A stretch of 64,000 nt of DNA, taken from Icerya purchasi. Its lineage: Eukaryota; Arthropoda; Insecta; Hemiptera; Monophlebidae. The DNA lies in the NCBI GenBank assembly GCA_039619475.1, contig CM077116.1:1-64000 (forward strand). The letters run 5' to 3'. The first letter of the stretch is position 1. Each line of letters opens with the position of its first letter. Below, piece by piece: positions 56,700-64,000 of this stretch. The position numbers and the translations under genes are program-made. The notes under the pieces are model-generated. The model worked only from the letters and a program-made list of their open reading frames with translations, was not told the origin of the DNA and ran no database searches.

Positions 56700-57616
56700 C
56701 GTGGCTGTTCAAAAAAAGACCGAACTTTCGTCATAAAATCTTTTTTGTAATACTTAAAATTTTATACATGTTTGTCTCCTTCAAAGTACTTCCCCTTGCT
56801 TGCTATGCACTGGTCCGATCGTTTTTTCCATTGTCCGTATATTCCCTGGAACTCGTTTGGTGTGATGTCTTGTAGCTATGCCTGCGATTTCTCTCGAATT
56901 TCTTCTATAGTTCGAAATCGACGTCCTTTCAAGGTGGATTTTAGTTTCGGAAATAGGAAAAAGTCCGCAGGAGCCATATCTGGAGAGTAGGGAGAATGGG
57001 GAAGTACGGCTGATCCATTATTGGCCAAAAATTATCTAACAAGCAGAGAGACGAGTGACTTGGCGCATTGTCATAATTTTTGCTGAGACCCGATGCATGC
57101 CAAGTTTGTCTGTCAAAATTTCGTGACACGACCTAATGCTGATCCCGACTTCTTCTGCAATCTCCTGCACAGTTGAACTACGATTTCCTCGAATCACAGA
57201 TCGAATGACATCAGTGTTTTCATCATTTGTTGACGTCGAGGGTCGTCCTGATCTTGCGTTTTTATCGGTCGATGATCTGCCCAATCTCGTAACACTGTAC
57301 GGTTCATACAGTTCTCCTTATGGGCTTGCTAAAGCAATATCCAAGTTTCAGAAAAAGATTTGCCGATGTTAAAATTTAATGTTGCGACGTTACTCTACAA
57401 AGTCCTTCATTTCCGCTTTCTCACGATTTCGCAGAGCACTGACTGCACGTGTTCACTTGATCGCTCTATTCGCTACCTAATCAAATTACCGTAATGCGGT
57501 AAGCGCCCCATTTTGTTTCGAAAGAATGTTGCCACGTGTAGCATGACGCACGAATCTTAATTTTACACCGTTCGAACGGAAATTCAAAAGTTCGGTTCTT
57601 TTTTGAACAGACCGTG
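56700..57616 (-). mobile_element. Internally deleted mariner transposon
   Basis: Terminal inverted repeats are GGCTGTTCAAAAAAAGACCG at the left and its near-complement ending GAACAGACCGTG at the right, with TA on both sides (56698-56699 and 57617-57618). The minus strand encodes the mariner helix-turn-helix region (SGRPSTSTNDENTDVIRSVI, VQEIAEEVGISIRSCHEIL, LGMHRVSAK) and then jumps to DNAPSHSS, which carries a catalytic Asp, and LQIWLLRTFSYF. The first catalytic Asp and about 0.4 kb are missing compared with a normal 1.3-kb mariner. The frame is shifted at the junction. Confidence 0.85.
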
Positions 57617-57797
57617 TAAAAAAAAAAAAACAAGAAAAAAAACTAGGAAATTGGTGTTTTTCTGATTCATGATGCACGGCTATGTTCAAATTTAACTGAC
57701 AAATTACCAGAGTCAAGATAATAAACGTTTGCTAGATGGTTTAGCTTCGTTCTTTGTGTTTTTCTAGTATTCGTTATGCATTTTCAAATTTTCTTTT

Positions 57798-60292
57798 TTG
57801 CTAGGCTACGGGGGGGGGCAGCCCCTCCTCCCTAGAAACTAATAGTGCTCTCACATATTAAGAATGAAGAAGGAGCCACGCGCGAAACGAAGTCTCTTCA
57901 TTTAATTACCGTACCTCATATTTCTCTTACAGTCATGAATAAGTAAAGCTTAATGCAGAAGTTATATTTTCTTGCTTTATTTATTAGTTTAATTGTTATA
58001 CCAATGCTAAAATACATACTTATGATTAGTTTCTAAATTCACTAATTAAGGACTTTTGTGCTGATTATTAATTTCCTTGCATACTAATTGCAACGAAAAG
58101 TGAAGAATTGAATTTTGCAGCATTTTAAAGAAGAACCAAATTTTACATTTTGAAATAATCGTAACTCGATTATTGGGGATTTTTTGGGTAGGGGCGAGTT
58201 TAGAGGCCAAATTTCCCCAAGAATGAACGAAATTTCTATCGAAAAAAATTTCTAAAAAAACGCCCAAGTTTAGACAATTTTTATCCTTATTTCGTGATAT
58301 AACTAATTTATAACAATTCTTAGTTCAATTTCAATATTAGATTCCCCTCTATTCTCTCAATTTTCTCAATTCTTCATTTAGTAAATATTATATATTAATA
58401 TATGTACATTTGGTTTTTAGTGAACTCAAAGAGGAAGAATGATGGCGAATCAAACAGAAATAGTGATGAGAAGGAAGGAGCAAAAACAAAAAATTCGAGG
58501 ATGTGCCTCAAACTATCACCTTTGTCTCGGAAACGCAGAATCAAAATGATTGTATGGATAATTGGCGAGACCGACGCTGAAATATTTTAACGAAAATCAT
58601 GATTTAATAATGGATGGCTGTAACGGAAATGACATTGGTCATTTCGTTAATCAGGTGTCGATGTTATTCATCGAAAATAAGGAAGAATTATTTGAGAAAT
58701 GTTGTACGACCCAAAGATATATGACTTTAGCCAGGACGCTAAGCATCTAAAGAGAAAATTTAATTATTCATGGTTGAAAATCTATTCATTGTGACTAGTA
58801 TACGCCAGACTCCAAAAAGGCGCGTTTTGCAAATATAGTACCTTATTTCTCCCAAATCCAAGTTCCGTTAGAGGAGCATTGGGATAGTTTATAATGAATT
58901 CATTTTGCGGATGTAAGGATGTACACGAGAAATGCAAAAAGCACATAGAAACACAATTTCATAAGGTGGCACTGAAAGCTGTTAGATTATATTTTGAAAG
59001 TTTGCCAGTGGATGTGCAACTCAATAAATACTCGTAGAGTGTTATTGAGGAAAACAGAAAAGTTATTAAGTCAATTATATCCTGCATTGTACTTTATGGT
59101 TCCCATGATTTAGCGTTGTGAGGGTTAAAATTTCTTCCAAAGGAATTCTCGAGAGGCTATACAAACTACGAGTTGACGCGGGCAATGTAGTCTTGAAGAA
59201 ACACTTTGAATATGGGGAAAAAAATTCAAACTATCAATCTGTTGATATACGAAATGAAATTATCAGCAATTGTGGTAAATGTTTTCCAATCTATAACATC
59301 GGATATTGTCAAGGTAGCGCAATGTTTTAAACACATTTCAGACTTGCTAAAAAGCCACCATAAAAATTTTGTAAACGTCATAGATGAAATTATTAGAGAG
59401 GCCGCTGATATTGTAAAAGAGTTCGGGCTCAGAATTACTGGAAACAAACGGGACAAAAACAATCAGCCAGCAGAAATCCCTCGGGAGTTCTGGAAGACGT
59501 CTTTGATTATACCATATTTAGGAATTATTATTATGTCTCTTCAGGAGCGGTTTTCTGAGAAAAACACATCACTCGCGTTGTCTAAATTATAACCGGTGCA
59601 AACGCAGGGCATGTCTATTGAAAATCTTAAGAAAGTTTGTGCAACCTTCTTAAATTTTTACGATTTGCCAAACATGAAAAACGAAATCGAACTTTTCAAA
59701 AATTATGACAGGACAAAGCAAACCAAACTAAGTTCAAGTATTTTGCCGAAGTCATGAAAGAGCCAAAGGACTTCTTTCCTGGTACGGGAAAAGCATTGAG
59801 GATTTTTCTTGTTCTACTGTGCACAACATTTACTATGGTCCGTTTTATAATTAATAACAACATATTGCTTTAATTTCTAAAGTATGACGGATGGCTAAAT
59901 AGATGGCAATCCAGGACATAAAAAAAAAAAAAAACATTCAGCAGCATGGAGCGGATTAAAACTTGGCTAAGAAATACAATTATAGAAAGTAGCCTTAACG
60001 GTCGTCTTGCAATGATAAATGCCCATTGAAATATCATTTCCGAGGACCTAGAAGATTTCATCAACTAAGTAATTGAAAAATCTACGATGAATCAGAAGAT
60101 TATGTTTTAATTAAAATTTTCGAATTATTTAAAATTATTTCTAAAACCATAATAAACCTTTAAAAGTCGAATTTGTTTCACTTACAATTTATATTTTATT
60201 TAAGTAAAAGATTTAGTTTTGCAAAAAACGTTGAGAACTAATTCACACACGTAATACCATCCTGCCCCTTCCTAGCTAACTGGCTGGCGGCG
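57798..60292 (+). mobile_element. Decayed hAT-family transposon
   Basis: Coding remnants on the plus strand run from about 58402 to 60070. SRKRRIKMIVW lies near 58540, followed by ARPTLKYFNENHDLIMDGCN. At 59206-59592 a 128-codon frame reads FKHISDLLKSHHKNFVNVID, EIIREAADIVKEFGLRITG, REFWKTSLIIPYLGIIIMSL and QERFSEKN, with NFYDLPNMKNEIELF after it, as in hAT transposases that have a zinc-finger or DUF4371-type N-terminus. The dimerisation tail reads RIKTWLRNTIIESSLNGRLA near 59950. Candidate termini are GCTAGGCTACGGGGGGGGGC near 57800 and the complement of CTGCCCCTTCCTAGCTAACT near 60262, both of the G-rich hAT type. Numerous stops and frameshifts are present. Confidence 0.6.
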
Positions 60293-60994
60293 CTCTTACT
60301 TTTTTGTTGTATCGTGGCTTTCCTACATCATACATACGACATTCCTGACGATATCTGCCCAACTTTTCTCTTTTACTTACTTTTAAACGCTCCCGTTCGG
60401 CCGTTATTTAAATATTTATTCATCCGATGACAATTGTGCGAAAATGTATGGCAGTAAGATTCATAATAATATAATGAAAATAACCAGAAATAATTAAAAA
60501 CAGAAATTTTCCTAATTTATCAACTGATTCACTACATTCATTTCAACTCTTTTTCACCAATCAGAGCACGAATAAAACTGTGACCGATTTTTGTTTTTTG
60601 TAATATACAGAGAGACAAATTCTTGTAATATTGTAATTTACCACGTGTAAATATTTTACATTGACGTTTTATGCACGGTTGCATGTCATTATTAATGTAA
60701 TAAAAACTTTACTAAAATACAATTCCAACCCATTAATGCAACAGAAATATTATTTATGAATTATTGTAATAGCTTAATTCACTGCTATTGCACTGATGAT
60801 TCTACCTTAGTAATTTCGTTCAAATTTGTAAATATGAATATTTATTTAGTTGATGCATACGTATTGTGCTTTCCGAAAGTAGATTTGTTTTGCGACTGGG
60901 TTGGAACAGTAAAACTGGTACGCTTGTTTCGTTTTAATTTCTTTCCTTTTTTCTTTTCTCTGCTTTACTTATTTTCTTAACTTTTGCTGTTCAT
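60293..60994. other. AT-rich sequence, nothing recognised
   Basis: No gene or repeat seen apart from the start of the foldback repeat. Confidence 0.4.
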
Positions 60995-61364
60995 GTGATT
61001 GTTATTAAAAAAATATCACAATTTTATGTAACGAAATATGTAACGAAAAATGTCTTAATTTTATGTAATGAAAGTTAAATGTTAGGATAAGATTTTTGTG
61101 ATTATGTTATTTTTTTGTGTTGATGCCAGTAAGAATTACGCTGTAAATTTTGATCATTTTATACAAGGTATAGAAAAGAAAGAGTCAGAAATGTAGGCAA
61201 GAGGGGTCAAGCAGCATATAAAATGATCAAAATTTCCAACGCAATTCTAAATCGGTCCATATGAATATAATAACATAATCACAAAAATCCTATAAAATAT
61301 AACAAACGTTACAAAAAATTGGGATATTTTTTGTAATGGGGAGTAGCCTAAGAATTACGTTGTA

Positions 61365-61365
<1 letters not shown>
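60995..61365. repeat. Foldback repeat, right copy
   Basis: A self-complementary element. The left arm carries AGGATAAGATTTTTGTGATT, GTTATT and TTTTGATCATTTTATA. The right arm carries TATAAAATGATCAAAATTTC, AATAACATAATCACAAAAAT and ATCCTATAAAAT. Arms are about 150-180 bp. It ends directly in a (TA)n run. Non-coding, MITE-like. Confidence 0.65.

Positions 61366-61449
<84 letters not shown>
61366..61449. repeat. (TA)n microsatellite
   Basis: About 42 uninterrupted TA units immediately after the foldback repeat. Confidence 0.97.
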
Positions 61450-61452
<3 letters not shown>

Positions 61453-62826
61453 CAGCTTCTACTTATTCATAGAACTTCGTCAGTAACTAGATGGTTTCTC
61501 ACCAAGCCAAAAAAAAAATCACATAACTGTTATAAGTAACTTCATAAAATCATTTCTCACATAAGGAAATACATCTACCAAGTCGAAAAATACACTTTAA
61601 ATCACTGTATATATCTTTATATATTTATACATATGTTGTAAATTACCATTTATAATTTTTAGTATCCTAATCCTCTTTTATTTATAGTTATACTAATTTT
61701 TTCACAGTAACAAAATATAATTAATTTAAGAAAAACTACCAATAATATAACCGTCACTTGTTTATGGAGTACAAATATTGTTCCATTAATTCTAAGTGAT
61801 CTTATAATTTATTTTAATATTTTAAATCATAGTTGCTAGTTTACTATATCCATATTGACAATTAAATGAATTTTATACACTGTGATCTCATAAATTATTT
61901 GTTATGTAATTAAAAATTTTCGTAAATAATTTTATGCACTTAAAAAAAACATAAAAAAATAATGAAAATTAAAAGAAAAAAATACATATTAGTATATTTC
62001 AATAGATACATTACTATACCATTCGGTTAGATAAATAAACTCTTATGGATTATAAATGTGGACTCATACATTTACATTACCAAATTTGATTTTGAAATAC
62101 AACAAATTGCAACTTTCTTTTAAACATCTTTACTTTCAATATAGTTTTCATTTTTGAGCAATAAAGGTTGTCTAGTCCCCCCCTCCCACGAACACTGAAA
62201 TATTAAAAAAAAAAGGAAGTACTTAATAAAAAAGAATAAATTATTTCGGGGCTGTACAAGAAACTAGTTGAACGTTGTTTTAAAGTAGTAAAAACTATTC
62301 TACACTTAATTATTTAAAATGAGCGTGAAATTTTTAAGCAATACTAACGTAAAAATAAACAAATAGGAAGAAATAATTTTTTTTTCTTTCGTTTACACTG
62401 GTATAAGGAAAACAAATTTATTATTCATTTAAACTGTAATAGTCGGTTGCCAAGCCGTTTTATCTTTTCATTTGTAATTTTATGAAAACAAATAAACGAA
62501 ACTCTAAAACATATTTAACCGAAAAATGGTCTAGTTTTGTTTTCCTTTTTTTTTTTAGGTTTACACAAAGAAGCAAAACCATACCGACTAAAGGGAAATG
62601 AATCTAAATTTTAACACCATCATTAAAGAAAGCCATAATAGGAATAACAATATGATGAAAGCGAAACAATAAAAAACAAGTTCAGTCAAGCATGATGTTT
62701 CATGCGCTGAGGATTGCGTATGTGAAGTTAAGCATAACTATAATTTACATTTACATAATAATAACGTCAAAACAAAGAAATTAGATTTTTCGCGATGCAA
62801 AGAGGAAAAGACACATCATTTTATAT
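61450..62826. other. AT-rich sequence, nothing recognised
   Basis: Contains homopolymer runs and a CCCCCCC run near 62177. No gene-like frame. Confidence 0.4.
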
Positions 62827-63830
62827 GCTTTTTTGAACTTTTCATCAACTCCGAAAGTTTCATTAAGGAAATGGAATACAATTTTGTTCCCGACAAAAAG
62901 TATTTTTTTCCATCAACATAACACATGCCCGAAAAAAAAAAATATTTTTTTAAAAAATTTTGGGTTCAAATTCAAAGTTGAAATCCCGGATGCTACAAAC
63001 TAGAGAAATATACGAGGATGTGCATATTTTTAACCTTATTTAAAATTTTCACCTATTATACTGATAGCGCTAGACACGTAATTTTTTGCCCCTTTTTGAA
63101 CTTTCCAGCAATTTCAAAAGTTTGGTTATAGAAATGAAATCCAATTTCGTTCTTGACAAATAGTGATCATTGCACCAATATATCACAGGCCCGGGAAAAA
63201 AAATATTTTTTTCAAAAATTTCCAGCTTTCGGCGTCTCAAGGGCTTAATTTCAGGATTAGAAACCCGCATGTTCAGAAATAAAAAAGTATACGGAGATGT
63301 TCATGTTTTTAATCTTGTTCAAAATTTTTAATTATAATACTGGCGCAGCAACGGGGGGGCTGCTATAGGTAAATTTTTGCGCTTTTTTGAACTTTTTGCC
63401 AACTCCGAAAGTTTCGCTAAGGAAATGAAGCACGGTTTTGTTCTCAACAAGGTTCAACGATATATCTTCACATGTCCGGAAAAAGAAATATTTTTTTCGA
63501 AAATTCCCGAGGGTCTAATTTTAAAGTTGGAAAGCCGGATATTCGAAACTAAAGAAATATACAGGAATGCTCATATTTTTAATCTTGTTCAAAATTGTTA
63601 TCTATAATACTCACGTCGCAAGGCGGGACCTGCGCTTTAGTTTACACGCTTTTTTAACTTTTCGTAAACTTTGAAAGTTTCGTTAAAGAAATGAAATACG
63701 GCTTCGTTCTCGATAAATAGCGATCTTTCCAACCATATATCACATGCCCGGAAAAAAAATATTCTTTTCAAAACTTTCAAGCTTTCGGCGCCCCGAAGGA
63801 CTAAATATAAAGTTGTAATCTCAGCTATAA
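62827..63830. repeat. Diverged tandem array, unit about 260-293 bp
   Basis: The start word GCTTTTTTGAACTTTT (or GCCCCTTTTTGAACTTT, GCTTTTTTAACTTTT) recurs at about 62827, 63088, 63381 and 63648. In each unit the same order follows: CCGAAAGTTTC, AAGGAAATG, TTTTGTTC, a CATGCCCGGAAAAA-like word, a TTTTTTTC run, AAGTTG with AATCCCGG-like sequence, GAAATATAC and TTTAATCTTGTTCAAAATT. The open frames at 63070-63270 and 63377-63607 are by-products. A fifth unit starts to decay after 63830. Confidence 0.85.
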
Positions 63831-64000
63831 GTTTTCCTATAAAATGGTCCTTTGTGCATAAGTTTGAGATAGGTTTTGGTTTTCTCTACTTTGAGCTATT
63901 GTGTACGTGAACACCTCGCCTCCAGTTATTAGTTTTTCTATAATACTTACAGAAGAATAAATTTTTCAATTGACTGTGCCATTTTCCAAAAAGAAAAAAG

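Noticed and set aside
63070..63607. Two open frames of 66 and 76 codons
   Set aside because: They are by-products of the tandem array, which repeats on both strands with stops in other units.
1..64000. CRISPR arrays, bacterial operons, rRNA genes
   Set aside because: No spacer-repeat arrays, ribosome-binding sites or rRNA signatures were seen. The tandem repeats present are microsatellites, terminal arrays or a long-unit satellite.

Overview
The window looks like a stretch of an insect nuclear genome, with Hymenoptera as the best guess from the style of the repeats. It is AT-rich and almost entirely repetitive. Non-LTR retrotransposons of several clades (Jockey-like, R1/I-like with RNase H, RTE-like and a CR1/Jockey-group family) sit beside mariner, Tc1/mariner-like and hAT relics. 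The only clear host gene is an insect odorant receptor (43130-44353, minus). I see no rRNA, CRISPR or bacterial-style operon, and no convincing tRNA gene. All family assignments were made by reading motifs, without a database search.

Region 1 (1-19381) is the most unusual part: a 19.4-kb near-perfect palindrome. Two arms of about 9.7 kb are separated by a 35-bp centre (9671-9705). Each arm carries the same genes: a 334-aa protein that looks like a divergent exonuclease-fold protein, a 325-aa protein resembling the insect repeat-associated family annotated as DUF8207, and two small open frames. The outer parts of the arms are built from degenerate units of roughly 170-270 bp, GC-rich at the very ends. 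An ATATATCTACAT-type microsatellite lies on each side of the centre. This looks like a large terminal-inverted-repeat or hairpin-like selfish element of a poorly described type. The left end may run past the window start.

Region 2 (19.7-43 kb) is a graveyard of retrotransposons. It holds five 3' fragments of one RNase-H-bearing LINE family, two RTE-like fragments, a decayed Jockey split by a probable solo LTR (22605-23620), a second and internally deleted Jockey (39058-41230), a 5'-truncated Jockey 3' end (35523-36345), a gag-like ORF1 with a zinc knuckle (31737-32849), an R1-like scrap and a transposase relic (41440-41900).

Region 3 (43-55 kb) holds the odorant receptor and then a three-level nest. 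LINE B (minus, 44776 to about 54930) is interrupted by a nearly complete LINE A (plus, 46085-51218) and by a 5'-truncated RNase-H LINE (LINE C, 51919-52695) with a 16-bp target duplication. Removing both insertions restores a continuous LINE B reading frame at the two joints. LINE A, LINE B and a third copy at 27.3 kb share a 3'-UTR hairpin whose stem shows compensatory changes.

Region 4 (55.6-64 kb) holds two inverted copies of a TA-microsatellite-linked foldback repeat. They bracket a block with a Jockey scrap, an internally deleted mariner (56700-57616, TA-flanked) and a decayed hAT with recognisable termini (57798-60292). The window ends in a diverged tandem array with a unit of about 260-293 bp (62827 onward).
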